Origin: Anaerococcus lactolyticus ATCC 51172 | GTDB taxonomy: Bacteria; Bacillota; Clostridia; Tissierellales; Peptoniphilaceae | Direction of reading: 5' to 3' | Assembly (NCBI RefSeq): GCF_000156575.1 | Contig: NZ_GG666046.1 | Coordinates: 66,213 to 130,212 of the forward strand | DNA length: 64,000 nt | Shown: one piece after another, positions 34,163-43,167 of the stretch | How positions within the stretch are numbered: the stretch's first letter is position 1 | Layout: every line of letters begins with the position of its first letter | Position numbers and translations under genes: made by a program | The notes under the pieces: model-generated | Seen by the model: the letters and a program-made list of their open reading frames with translations, nothing else | The model's database searches: none | Told to the model about the DNA's origin: nothing

Positions 34163-36115
34163 ATGACAGATAGAAAACCTTATTATATTACAACACCAAT
34201 ATATTATCCAAACTCCAATTTACATATAGGAAATACCTATACTTCAATAATTGCAGATGTTTTAAAAAGATATAAGACCCTTTTAGGTTACGAGGCCTAC
34301 CTTGTAACAGGTACTGACGAGCATGGTCAAAAGATTATGGAATCTGCTCATGCCCATGGCAAGGAGCCTCAAGAATTTGTAGACAAAATCGCAGCTGAGA
34401 CCATCAAATTATGGGAAAAGCTTGATATTAACTACGATACCTTTATAAGATCAACAGGTAAACAACACGAAAAAGACGTAGTAGATATTTTCAACAAACT
34501 CTATGAGCAAGGCGATATTTATAAGGGAGAATACAAGGGATATTACTGCACACCTTGTGAAACTTTTTGGACTGAAAGCCAGTTAGAAGACGGCAAGTGC
34601 CCTGATTGTGGCAGGGACGTTAATTACCAAGAAGAGGAAACTTATTTCTTTAGATTATCCAAATATGCAGATAAACTCAAAGAATTATTCAAAGACCACC
34701 CAGAATTTCTTGAGCCTGCCTTTAGGCAAAAGGAAATGCTTAATAACTTTATAAACAAGGGACTTGAAGACCTTTCTGTAACCAGGACTTCCTTTGACTG
34801 GGGAGTTGACGTGCCATTTGATAATAAGCACGTTGTTTATGTGTGGATTGACGCCCTTTCTTGCTACCTTTCAGCCATTGGCTATGGGGATGATAAGGAG
34901 AAATTTGAAAGATATTGGCCAGCTTCCGTTCATTTAATCGGTAAGGATATAGTGAGATTTCACACTATAATTTGGCCAGCACTTTTGATGGCCCTTGACC
35001 TTCCACTTCCAGAAAAAGTTTTTGCCCACGGTTGGATTTTGTTTGAAAACGACAAGATGAGTAAGTCAAAGGGTAATATCATGTATCCAGAGCCACTTGT
35101 AGAACTTTACGGCAACGACGCCCTTAAGTATTTCATGCTTAGGGAATTTAACTTTGGTTCTGATGGGGACTTTTCTTCAAAGAAATTTATGGATAGGTAT
35201 AACTCAGATCTTGTAAATGACCTTGGTAACCTTGTTTCAAGAACAACATCAATGATTTCAAAATACAACGGTGGAGTGATTGAAAAGGGCACTGAAGAAG
35301 GCAAATTTGACGACGAATTAATCGCTCTTGCTAAAGAAACCTACACAAGATTTACAGACTTAATGGATTCTTTCAAATTCAACGAAGCTTTAGAAACAAT
35401 TTGGAAATTAATTCGTCGTGCTAATAAGTATGTAGATGAAACTGAGCCATGGATTTTAGGTCGTGATGAGGCAAATCTTCCAAGATTAAACAGGGTTTTA
35501 TACAACCTTGCAGAGACTTTGAGGATTGTTGCTCAATTAATAGAGCCAACCATGAAGGATACTACAAAATTAATCTTAGAAAAACTCGGCACAGACAACA
35601 AGGGCTTTGAATCTGCCAAGGAATTTGGTCTTCTAGAAGAAGGTGCCAAAGTTTCTAAGGGCAAAAACCTCTTTGATAGGCTAGATGTAGAGGAAGAATT
35701 AGTAAAACTTCATGAAAAAAATAATGCCCTAATCCACGAAAGACTTGCTGATAAAAAAGAAGAAGAACCAGCAGTAGAAGAGGAAGTAAAACCAGAAATT
35801 ACCTACGAAGACTTCACAAAACTAGACTTAGTTGTAGGAAAAATTATCGAAGCCAATGACCATCCAAATGCTGATAAGCTTTTAGTTTTCAAGGTTGATA
35901 TCGGATCTGAAGTAAGAACAATTGTATCAGGCATCAAAAAATGGTACAAGGCAGAAGATTTAATCGGCAAAAATGTAATCGTGGTTAAAAATCTCGCGCC
36001 AAGAAAGATGAGAGGAATCGAATCTCAAGGCATGCTTCTTGCAGCAGATTTTGGTGAAGACTTGACCATGCTTTCAACACTTGCGGACATCAAACCAGGA
36101 AGTAAGGTTTCTTAA
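34163..36115 (+). CDS. metG: Methionyl-tRNA synthetase
   Basis: A 650-residue class I synthetase charging tRNA-Met. HIGH reads HIGNTY (about 21-26), the zinc site has CTPC and CPDC (about residues 128-150), and the KMSKS loop is intact (KMSKSKGN). A C-terminal Trbp111/EMAP-like tRNA-binding domain (about 545-650; LDLVVGKI, HPNADKLL) is fused, as in many Firmicutes. The start follows AAAGGATT. The stop TAA shares its last A with the tatD ATG, heading a four-gene RNA-maintenance operon. Confidence 0.96.
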   Translation: MTDRKPYYITTPIYYPNSNLHIGNTYTSIIADVLKRYKTLLGYEAYLVTGTDEHGQKIMESAHAHGKEPQEFVDKIAAETIKLWEKLDINYDTFIRSTGKQHEKDVVDIFNKLYEQGDIYKGEYKGYYCTPCETFWTESQLEDGKCPDCGRDVNYQEEETYFFRLSKYADKLKELFKDHPEFLEPAFRQKEMLNNFINKGLEDLSVTRTSFDWGVDVPFDNKHVVYVWIDALSCYLSAIGYGDDKEKFERYWPASVHLIGKDIVRFHTIIWPALLMALDLPLPEKVFAHGWILFENDKMSKSKGNIMYPEPLVELYGNDALKYFMLREFNFGSDGDFSSKKFMDRYNSDLVNDLGNLVSRTTSMISKYNGGVIEKGTEEGKFDDELIALAKETYTRFTDLMDSFKFNEALETIWKLIRRANKYVDETEPWILGRDEANLPRLNRVLYNLAETLRIVAQLIEPTMKDTTKLILEKLGTDNKGFESAKEFGLLEEGAKVSKGKNLFDRLDVEEELVKLHEKNNALIHERLADKKEEEPAVEEEVKPEITYEDFTKLDLVVGKIIEANDHPNADKLLVFKVDIGSEVRTIVSGIKKWYKAEDLIGKNVIVVKNLAPRKMRGIESQGMLLAADFGEDLTMLSTLADIKPGSKVS

Positions 36116-36870
36116 TGAATTTGATTGATTCACACGCCCATTTAACAAGCGAAGAATTTAACGAAGACAGGCTCTTTATAATAAGAGACCTGTCTAATTT
36201 CTCTATAGAAGCTGTAATTAATCCGGGGGTTAATCTCGCAAATTCAAGGGAAAATGTAAGGCTTGCAAAGGAATTTAAAAATTTCTATGCCCAGGTAGGC
36301 ATCCACCCATCAGACGTGGAGGAAATGGGAGAAAACGACCTCGCTGAGATTGAAAAACTCGCAAAAGATGCTGTAGCAATCGGGGAGATTGGTCTTGATT
36401 ATTACTGGACTACAGAAACCAAGGACTTACAGAAAAAAGTTTTCATTGCCCAGCTTGATATGGCAAGGAAACTTGCGAAACCAGTTGTAATCCACAATAG
36501 GGAAGCAACTGAAGATATAATGGAGATTTTATCAAATTATAAGGACTTAAAGGTTCAAATCCATTGCTTTTCGACAGATGAAGAAACTTTAAAAACCTTT
36601 ATGGATTGGGGTTTTTATATTTCAATCGGAGGGGTTGTGACCTACAACACTGGCCTAAACGAAAAGCAGGCAGCAGCCCTTGTTCCTATAGAAAGACTCA
36701 TGCTTGAAACAGACAGTCCCTACCTTACTCCTGAGCCTTATAGGGGCCTTAGAAATGATCCTAGAAAAATTATAGAAGTGGCAAGAAAAATTGCGGAAAT
36801 AAGGGGAATGAAATTGTCAAAAGTTGCTAAGTGGACAAGCAAAAATGCCAGGGAGTTTTTTGACCTATGA
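36115..36870 (+). CDS. TatD-family metal-dependent hydrolase
   Basis: A 251-residue TatD-type deoxyribonuclease with TIM-barrel amidohydrolase fold. Metal ligands appear in DSHAHL (about 5-10), IGEIGLDYYW, VIHNREA, IHCFS and LETDSPYL. TatD proteins have 3'-5' DNase activity and act in DNA or RNA quality control. The metG-tatD-rnmV-rsmA order is a common Firmicutes arrangement. Overlaps: one base with metG and four with rnmV. Confidence 0.93.
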   Translation: MNLIDSHAHLTSEEFNEDRLFIIRDLSNFSIEAVINPGVNLANSRENVRLAKEFKNFYAQVGIHPSDVEEMGENDLAEIEKLAKDAVAIGEIGLDYYWTTETKDLQKKVFIAQLDMARKLAKPVVIHNREATEDIMEILSNYKDLKVQIHCFSTDEETLKTFMDWGFYISIGGVVTYNTGLNEKQAAALVPIERLMLETDSPYLTPEPYRGLRNDPRKIIEVARKIAEIRGMKLSKVAKWTSKNAREFFDL

Positions 36871-37397
36871 TAAAAGAGACAATTGTAGTTGAAGGAAAAG
36901 ATGACATAGCCAATGTCAAAAGGGCAGTAGATTGCGAAATGATTGCCACAAATGGCCTAGCCTTTGGAGATAACCTTATAAAAAGGCTTGAAGAAATAAA
37001 TGCTAGGTGTGGAATAATAATCCTAACCGACCCCGATTATGCAGGAAAAAGAATTAGGGCAAGGATTGCTCGTCACATCCCGACTGCCAAACACGCCTAC
37101 ATCGACAGGAAAAAAGCCATCAAAAAGGGCGACCTGGGCGTTGAAAATGCAGAACCAGAGGTAATTATAGATGCCCTAAAAAGGGCTAAGGCAGAAGAAA
37201 CTACTCGCAGGGAAGAATTTAGCATGGCAGACTTGGTTGGAAATGGTCTTTCAATCGGGGATGGTGCTAGAGAAAAAAGAGCTAAGCTTGGAGAAATATT
37301 GGGGATTGGATATTATAATTCCAAGGGACTTTTGGCAAAGCTAAATTCCTTTGGGGTAAGCCGTGAAGAATTTGAAAGGGCGGTAGAAAGCTTATGA
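36867..37397 (+). CDS. rnmV: Ribonuclease M5
   Basis: A 176-residue ribonuclease M5, which matures 5S rRNA in low-GC Gram-positives. The TOPRIM acidic motifs are clear: VVEGKDD (about 7-13) and LTDPDYAGKRIR (about 53-64). Length is normal. ATGA overlaps link it both to tatD upstream and rsmA downstream, so its expression is coupled to metG. Confidence 0.93.
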   Translation: MIKETIVVEGKDDIANVKRAVDCEMIATNGLAFGDNLIKRLEEINARCGIIILTDPDYAGKRIRARIARHIPTAKHAYIDRKKAIKKGDLGVENAEPEVIIDALKRAKAEETTRREEFSMADLVGNGLSIGDGAREKRAKLGEILGIGYYNSKGLLAKLNSFGVSREEFERAVESL

Positions 37398-38236
37398 GAA
37401 AATTATATTCACCAAAGGTGGTAAAGGACATAATCGACCTCTATGGCTTTAGGTTTTCCAAATCTTTGGGCCAAAACTTTTTGATTGACAAAAATTTTGT
37501 TGATAAAATCGTAGAAGGCGCTGATATAGCCGGCAAAAACGTGATTGAAGTAGGTCCAGGCATTGGAACAATTTCTTATGAAATGGCAAAGACTTGTAAA
37601 AAGCTCGTCCTAATTGAAATTGATTCAAGTCTTATTCCGATTTTGGAAGAAAATATGTCCGACTTTGATAATGTCACAATCATCCACCAAGACATTTTAA
37701 AAACTGACCTAAAAAAGATTCAAGACGAATATTTTGGAGGGGAGGCTTTTGACTTTGTATCAAACCTTCCATATTATATAACAACACCAATTATCGAAAA
37801 AATCTTTGAAGAAGACCTTGATTGCCACTCCATGACTATCATGGTCCAAAAAGAAGTGGCAGATAGGATGCTCGCCACAGAAAAAGACAAGGACTATTCG
37901 TCTTTGTCTGTCTTTGTGAAATATTATTCTGAGGCTAGGCTTTTAACCAAGGTTCCAAAATCAGTTTTCATGCCTCAACCAAAGATAGATTCATCTGTCC
38001 TAAGACTTGATTTGAGGATTTATGATGAAAAAGTAAATAAGGAAAGGCTTTTTGCCCTAGTTAAGGCGGGCTTCTTAAAAAGACGCAAGACCATCCTAAA
38101 TTCCCTATCGGCTGTAGCTGAAAAAGATGACCTCAAAAAAGTTTTTGAGATTTTAAATTTAAAGGAAAATCTCAGGGCAGAAAATCTTTCTCTTGATGAT
38201 TATATAAAAATTGTAAATGAATTAGAAAATTGTTAG
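37394..38236 (+). CDS. rsmA: 16S rRNA dimethyladenosine transferase
   Basis: A 280-residue RsmA (KsgA) enzyme that dimethylates two adjacent adenosines near the 3' end of 16S rRNA using SAM. Motifs are SLGQNFLID (about 24-32), the SAM-binding EVGPGIGT (about 51-58) and the catalytic NLPYYITTP. It is the last gene of the metG operon. Its 3' end overlaps the convergent small gene by 15 bases with no terminator between them. Confidence 0.95.
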   Translation: MRKLYSPKVVKDIIDLYGFRFSKSLGQNFLIDKNFVDKIVEGADIAGKNVIEVGPGIGTISYEMAKTCKKLVLIEIDSSLIPILEENMSDFDNVTIIHQDILKTDLKKIQDEYFGGEAFDFVSNLPYYITTPIIEKIFEEDLDCHSMTIMVQKEVADRMLATEKDKDYSSLSVFVKYYSEARLLTKVPKSVFMPQPKIDSSVLRLDLRIYDEKVNKERLFALVKAGFLKRRKTILNSLSAVAEKDDLKKVFEILNLKENLRAENLSLDDYIKIVNELENC

Positions 38237-38521
38237 CCTGGAAGGGTCATAGAGTTTTTTATCTATGATCTCTTCTAGGCTTTTTTCTTTGATTTTTATT
38301 ATATCTAGAGATTCGAGCAGGGTCTTCCTGTCATCAAATTCAGCAAGGAAAGTATTGGTATACTCGCCTTTTTGATTGGTAGAAAAAAACCAGGCACTTT
38401 CGTTATTTTCATCTGTCCAGTTATTGACAGAACAAAATACACCATTATAGACAAATTCAATTTCATGGCCTATTTCTAGTAGATTTTTAAGGTGCTTATA
38501 GGAAAAATTTTGATTTTTCAT
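38222..38521 (-). CDS. Small hypothetical protein, 99 residues
   Basis: A 99-residue soluble protein starting MKNQNFSYKHLKNLLEIG, with a two-strand motif EIEFVYNGVFCSVNN and a C-terminal helix. It resembles no family known to me with certainty. The start at 38521 follows a strong AAGGAGGAG site, whereas a frame extension to 38545 has no ribosome site. Its stop lies within the last codons of rsmA on the opposite strand, so the two transcripts must overlap. Confidence 0.7.
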   Translation of the reverse strand: MKNQNFSYKHLKNLLEIGHEIEFVYNGVFCSVNNWTDENNESAWFFSTNQKGEYTNTFLAEFDDRKTLLESLDIIKIKEKSLEEIIDKKLYDPSRLTIF

Positions 38522-38648
38522 GACTCCTCCTTGTTTATAAGTCAAATTTTGGGGTATACTTCTAATTGAGACTTGGGTCTTACTTTTATTTTATACTAAT
38601 TTTATTTTTTGGGTATATATAAAATAGAGAAATAGAAAGAGGGTTATT

Positions 38649-38876
38649 ATGCACGATATTACAATTTACACATCAAACACTTGCGTATTTTGCAAGGCGG
38701 CTAAACAATATTTCAAGGAAAATAATATTGAATACAAAGAAAGAAATATTGACGAAGACAAGGAAGCTGTCAACTACCTAATCGAAAAGGGTTATAGGGG
38801 AGTGCCTGTAATTAACATCGACGGCGAAGATATTGTTGGTTTTGACAAAAAAGTTATAGAAGAAAAATTGAAATAA
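38649..38876 (+). CDS. Glutaredoxin-like (NrdH/UXX-star type) redox protein
   Basis: A 75-residue thioredoxin-fold protein. The active site reads TCVFCKAAK (Cys12, Cys15), and RGVPVINI supplies the cis-proline. The size and motif fit glutaredoxin/NrdH-like proteins, which pass electrons to disulfide targets such as ribonucleotide reductase. No nrd genes are near. AGAGGG lies upstream of the start and a terminator follows, so it is monocistronic. Confidence 0.88.
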   Translation: MHDITIYTSNTCVFCKAAKQYFKENNIEYKERNIDEDKEAVNYLIEKGYRGVPVINIDGEDIVGFDKKVIEEKLK

Positions 38877-38880
38877 AGTA

Positions 38881-38907
38881 GACCTGCTATGCTAGCAGGT
38901 CTTTTAG
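38881..38907 (+). terminator. Terminator after glutaredoxin-like gene
   Basis: GACCTGC and GCAGGTC flank a seven-base loop, followed by TTTT. Confidence 0.75.
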
Positions 38908-38921
38908 GTTGGAAATTTTTA

Positions 38922-40928
38922 TTATCTGTATTTGATCTTGGAATTTACAGTTTCTATGTCCTTGCCAAGGCAGTATTTGATGTAAGGAACGAGATAGTCC
39001 TTGTCGATTGCCTTTGGACCAAAGATGAGCCTTTGGTACCTTAGTTCATAGTCTGTAAGATAGGTGCCCAAGAATGGGAGTGGGAAATTTGGGTTGTGGT
39101 ATTTTATTTCCTTGAAATGATCGCGAGATTCGTCTTCATCAAGGTCAACAACTATCCTGTACTCTCCTTCATAGGCATAGGAATCTTTTTTGAAATAGTA
39201 TGAAATCTTATCGAGTTTTAAGAAAATTTCGTTGTTGAAACTTCTCAAGAGTTGGCTTTTATTTGTTGAATCCTTATTTAAGGTTTCAGAAATTTTTTCT
39301 AAGTAGGCCTTGTAATCCACCTTTAGCTTCTTAAGAAGACCATTTATTTCATCAGATTTTTGGTTATAGTTAATGGCCTTGTCACCTATATAAAAGACCT
39401 TGACCAATTTGATTTTTTTATCATTTATAATCGATTTTATAAATTCTTTTGAAAATTCAAGAAAAACTCCCTTGGTATCATCTGCGTATTGTTTCCACAT
39501 AGGGAGGCTGTCAGCCATATTGGATGCAGATAGGAGGTAGATTTTGTTGTTGCCGTAGTTGTTTAGGTTGATATAATCTTCGTTGCCATCATTTAAATAT
39601 TCAAAGACTGCCTTGCCCTCCATAGGATCGTTCATCATCCTTGCATTGGTAAGTCTTAGCTTGTTTCTATAGATTTGATCTATTTCTTCAATATCACCGT
39701 CAATAAGGTAGCCTAGGATATCGAGGGAAGTGTAGTGGCCAATTGAAATCCTATTTTCAGCATCCTTAAGTTTTTCGTAGTCAGAAGGTTTTACTGTCAA
39801 AAGTTCTACAATCCTGTCTATATCATAAGAAATAGCCTCCTCGTATCGTCTTAAATTATCTTCATCTTGAGGCAAAATCCTATAAAAATTATTAAGTTTT
39901 TCAAAAATATTTAGGCTATCCCTAAATTCATACTCTAAAGAAGTCAGGTAGGACTTATAAAAATTTTTGCTCTTTGCTTCACCATTAAAATCAAGATTGC
40001 CAAGAGCTTCAAGGGCCTGGGCTATGAATTCGTATATGATATTTAGGTCTGGATATTTTTTTAATTTTTTATTTATAAGGGCGAAGATTTCAAAAATTTT
40101 ATCGGTCATCTTAAAATCATTTAGGACATTGGCAATTTTTAGGAAGGAAAGGTTGAAACCATCAAATTCCCTAAGAAGTGAGTCCTTGATTATGGTGTGG
40201 TAGCCCATATTTTTGTTTTCAAAATAGTCGCTATCTTTTAAGATTAGGTCATTTAAGTCTGTTAGGACTTGCCTGGTATTTTCTTTTCCCAAGGCCTTTA
40301 ACATATTTAAGTAGTAGGAAGGACTTGAAAAGACAGTGATGTAGGTCTTTAATTTTTTAATTTCTCCGTAATCAACTGATATAAGCCCAGAGCTTTCCTT
40401 AAAATCTTCCTTTAATAAGTTATAGGACTTGTATTTGAGGTTGGCTATCTTTCTTGTATCTTCAAAACTTTCTTCTTCCTTATATAATTTGACATCGCCA
40501 AGCCTTAGCTTGCCGGTAATCTTATCTCCTTTTAGGTAGGAGACGCGAAACTTGGTTTTAAATTTGTAGTCAATATCCTTACTCATTTTTAAAAGCAAGT
40601 TGTCCTTGTATTTTATTTTTAACTTATTAAGCCTAGCCTTATCTTCATAGAAGGTATAGGATATTCCATTTTCGAGTGATTTTTCCCTTATAGTTAGGTC
40701 AGATTGGCCGACAAAGGAAATAAATTCAGTGATTTTAAAAATAGAAATCCCATCTAAGTCTTTAAAAAATCTGGATCTTAATTGGTTTTCCCCTAGGATT
40801 TTTCTTAGGAAGTTTTCGTCATAGGAGTATGCCTTGGCATATATTACTTCCTTGTTTATTTTATTTTCCTTGATATATTCCGCATCGTCTTTAAAAAGAT
40901 CGACTAGGACTTTGCTTATATTTTCCAT
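38922..40928 (-). CDS. Large DUF2971-containing protein
   Basis: A 668-residue soluble protein. The C-terminal third (about 410-650) matches the DUF2971 pattern: NARMMNDPMEG, then LLSASNMADSLPMWKQYADDTKGVFLEF, and SYAYEGEYRIVVD. The N-terminal two-thirds are mostly helical and unassigned. The function of DUF2971 is unknown, and it is often found in accessory regions. Only AT-rich spacer lies upstream and a membrane protein gene is next on the same strand. The gene is intact and of similar base composition to its neighbours. Confidence 0.7.
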   Translation of the reverse strand: MENISKVLVDLFKDDAEYIKENKINKEVIYAKAYSYDENFLRKILGENQLRSRFFKDLDGISIFKITEFISFVGQSDLTIREKSLENGISYTFYEDKARLNKLKIKYKDNLLLKMSKDIDYKFKTKFRVSYLKGDKITGKLRLGDVKLYKEEESFEDTRKIANLKYKSYNLLKEDFKESSGLISVDYGEIKKLKTYITVFSSPSYYLNMLKALGKENTRQVLTDLNDLILKDSDYFENKNMGYHTIIKDSLLREFDGFNLSFLKIANVLNDFKMTDKIFEIFALINKKLKKYPDLNIIYEFIAQALEALGNLDFNGEAKSKNFYKSYLTSLEYEFRDSLNIFEKLNNFYRILPQDEDNLRRYEEAISYDIDRIVELLTVKPSDYEKLKDAENRISIGHYTSLDILGYLIDGDIEEIDQIYRNKLRLTNARMMNDPMEGKAVFEYLNDGNEDYINLNNYGNNKIYLLSASNMADSLPMWKQYADDTKGVFLEFSKEFIKSIINDKKIKLVKVFYIGDKAINYNQKSDEINGLLKKLKVDYKAYLEKISETLNKDSTNKSQLLRSFNNEIFLKLDKISYYFKKDSYAYEGEYRIVVDLDEDESRDHFKEIKYHNPNFPLPFLGTYLTDYELRYQRLIFGPKAIDKDYLVPYIKYCLGKDIETVNSKIKYR

Positions 40929-40973
40929 CTTAGCTCCGTTCTACTATTACTATACAACAAAATAAAAAAATAA

Positions 40974-40995
40974 TAAAAAAAGCCCGGCTGGGCTT
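40974..40995 (-). terminator. Terminator of downstream-reading membrane protein gene
   Basis: On the minus strand AGCCC pairs with GGGCT around a four-base loop, ending in a T run. It overlaps the stop codon of the gene at 40994. Confidence 0.7.
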
Positions 40996-41836
40996 AGTAA
41001 ATATCAATTGACTGGACGGTGCCATTATGGGCGTTTAGTCTAACGGTGTGTCCGTCACTTGTTTTTAGGTAGTAGATTTTAATTGAGGCTGTCTTGTTGT
41101 TTTTGTCTTCTATGAGCTCTTTAGGGAAGGCTTTTTTAATATCATAGATAGAATCTTCTAGCTTAATTCCCATAATCTCAAAGTCTCTATTGTTATTTAT
41201 GACAGAAGCGGTTAGCTCTTTTATTGGAGCGTTCTCGATTTTTTCTTTGTCTTCACTAAGGTCATAGATGGCTTCTAGGAGATAAAACTCCCTGTAGACT
41301 TCATTGTTAATCCCGTCTGTAAACCAGGTTGGTTTGGGATCAAAAGAATCCCCAACCCTTGAGATGGTTGCAACGATATGGTTATCTTTTTCTTTTAAAT
41401 CATAAGTAAAACCATGTTTGGTAAAATCTTTAAGGCTAAGAGGAAATTTATAAAGTTCTCCTTCTATAATGAAGGACGCATCTCTCTTAAATTTTGTGGA
41501 ATAGCCCTTATCTGGTGTTGTGGTTTCATAGGGATTTTTTGTAGGCTCCAAGGCTTTTTCTGTTGTAAGCAAGATTGGATAGGCAAGGGCCATAATCAAA
41601 TTTAAGATGCCAATAAGGAGGATGCCGTTTCTAAAATTTTTATTAACCCCATCTACGATGGCAAGGATGGCACCTAGGGTGCCAAGGATGGCGCAGAGAA
41701 TGCAGGCTAATTTGAGGGGCCTATCAAAACCCAAAAAATTTATATATGAATATCTAAAGATAAAACAAAGGGCAAGGACGCTAAGGCCTATTAGCAAGGA
41801 GCCTATATAAAATTTTTTCTTATCAATATATCTCAT
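40994..41836 (-). CDS. Membrane protein with extracytoplasmic domain, unknown
   Basis: A 280-residue protein with three predicted membrane helices (about 10-30, 40-62, 68-90) followed by a soluble domain of about 185 residues, probably outside the cell, with alternating strands (NHIVATISRVGDSF, HTVRLNAHNGTVQSIDIY). The family is not recognised. It has its own terminator and stands between the DUF2971 gene and the divergent ilvA operon. Confidence 0.65.
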   Translation of the reverse strand: MRYIDKKKFYIGSLLIGLSVLALCFIFRYSYINFLGFDRPLKLACILCAILGTLGAILAIVDGVNKNFRNGILLIGILNLIMALAYPILLTTEKALEPTKNPYETTTPDKGYSTKFKRDASFIIEGELYKFPLSLKDFTKHGFTYDLKEKDNHIVATISRVGDSFDPKPTWFTDGINNEVYREFYLLEAIYDLSEDKEKIENAPIKELTASVINNNRDFEIMGIKLEDSIYDIKKAFPKELIEDKNNKTASIKIYYLKTSDGHTVRLNAHNGTVQSIDIY

Positions 41837-41982
41837 TTGTTTTTCCTCTTGACTTCTGAAATCTTCACTATATTTTACACTTACCTTAAAAAAATTACAA
41901 ATACGTGATATAATTATAATAGGTAAGTGGGTGTATTAAATTTCCTACTTAAATTTGTGCTTAATGAACTTAAGGGGGACAT

Positions 41983-43167
41983 ATGTTCGATTTTAAAAAA
42001 GCAAAAGAAAGAGTTGATGAGGTAATAAATCCTACCCATTTAATTTATTCGGAGGTATTTTCAGATTCATCTAATAATAACGTATACATAAAACCAGAAA
42101 ACCTTCAAAAAACTGGTTCTTTTAAGTTAAGGGGAGCCTACAATAAATTATCAAAACTTGATAAAGAGTCGGCTGATAAGGGAATTATCACAGCTTCTGC
42201 CGGCAACCACGCCCAAGGGGTAGCTTTTTCTGCTCAAAAACTTGGCATGAAGGCTGTTATTTGTATGCCAGAGCATACTCCGATGATTAAGGTGGATGGC
42301 ACTTTAAAATACGGCGCTGAAGTAGTTTTGCATGGGGCAAGCTTTGATGAATGCAAAGACCACGCTCTAAAACTTGCCGAAGAAAAAGGCTATACCTTTA
42401 TCCCTCCCTTTGATGACCTAGACGTTATCGAAGGCCAGGGCACAATCGGCCTTGAAATTGTAGAAGAGCTTAAGTATGTGGATTATGTTTTAGTGCCAGT
42501 TGGGGGTGGTGGTCTCATCTCAGGTGTGGCAAAATGTTTGAAACAAATTTCACCTCTTATTAAGGTGATAGGCGTTGAGCCATATTCTGCAAGGAGTATG
42601 AAAGAAGCAGTGAAACTTGGCCATATTGTAACCCTTGAAGGGGTTGATACCATAGCTGATGGTACTGCTGTTGCCACAGTTGGCAAGCTAAATTATGAAA
42701 TCTGCAAGGATAATGTTGACGACTGGATAACAGTAACTGATGAAGAAATCCTTATGGCCTTTATAAAATTAATTGAAAAACATAAATTAATTGCAGAGCC
42801 ATCTGGTATCCTACCATTAGCAGCTCTTGATAAGCTAAATTTCTTTAATAAAAACGTAGTTTGCGTAGTTTCTGGTGGAAATATCGACATGTCATTCATT
42901 TCTCAACTAATTGATAGGGGACTTTATGAAACAGGACGTATCACAAGGATTGAAGTTGAGCTTCCAAATATACCAGGCAAACTCCAAGCACTCTTAACAG
43001 AAATTGCCGAAACCAAGGCCAATGTAATTTCAATCGAACACGATGGTTTCAAGGAAGCAAGCAGGTTTAAAAACATAAACGTTGAGCTAACTTTAGAAAC
43101 AAATGGCAAGGATCATGCAAATAAAATTAGAGAAGTAATAGCCAAGAAGGGATATATAATACATTGA
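41983..43167 (+). CDS. ilvA: Threonine ammonia-lyase with ACT domain
   Basis: A 394-residue PLP enzyme deaminating threonine to 2-oxobutanoate. The PLP lysine lies in KTGSFKLRGAYNK (about residues 45-57), with SAGNHAQG and the phosphate-binding GGGGLISG also present. A single C-terminal ACT-type domain (about 325-394) is seen, as in the shorter TdcB-like forms, not the double regulatory domain of long biosynthetic IlvA. It could serve catabolism or isoleucine supply. GGGGGA precedes the start and the stop overlaps murE, heading a four-gene operon. Confidence 0.92.
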   Translation: MFDFKKAKERVDEVINPTHLIYSEVFSDSSNNNVYIKPENLQKTGSFKLRGAYNKLSKLDKESADKGIITASAGNHAQGVAFSAQKLGMKAVICMPEHTPMIKVDGTLKYGAEVVLHGASFDECKDHALKLAEEKGYTFIPPFDDLDVIEGQGTIGLEIVEELKYVDYVLVPVGGGGLISGVAKCLKQISPLIKVIGVEPYSARSMKEAVKLGHIVTLEGVDTIADGTAVATVGKLNYEICKDNVDDWITVTDEEILMAFIKLIEKHKLIAEPSGILPLAALDKLNFFNKNVVCVVSGGNIDMSFISQLIDRGLYETGRITRIEVELPNIPGKLQALLTEIAETKANVISIEHDGFKEASRFKNINVELTLETNGKDHANKIREVIAKKGYIIH

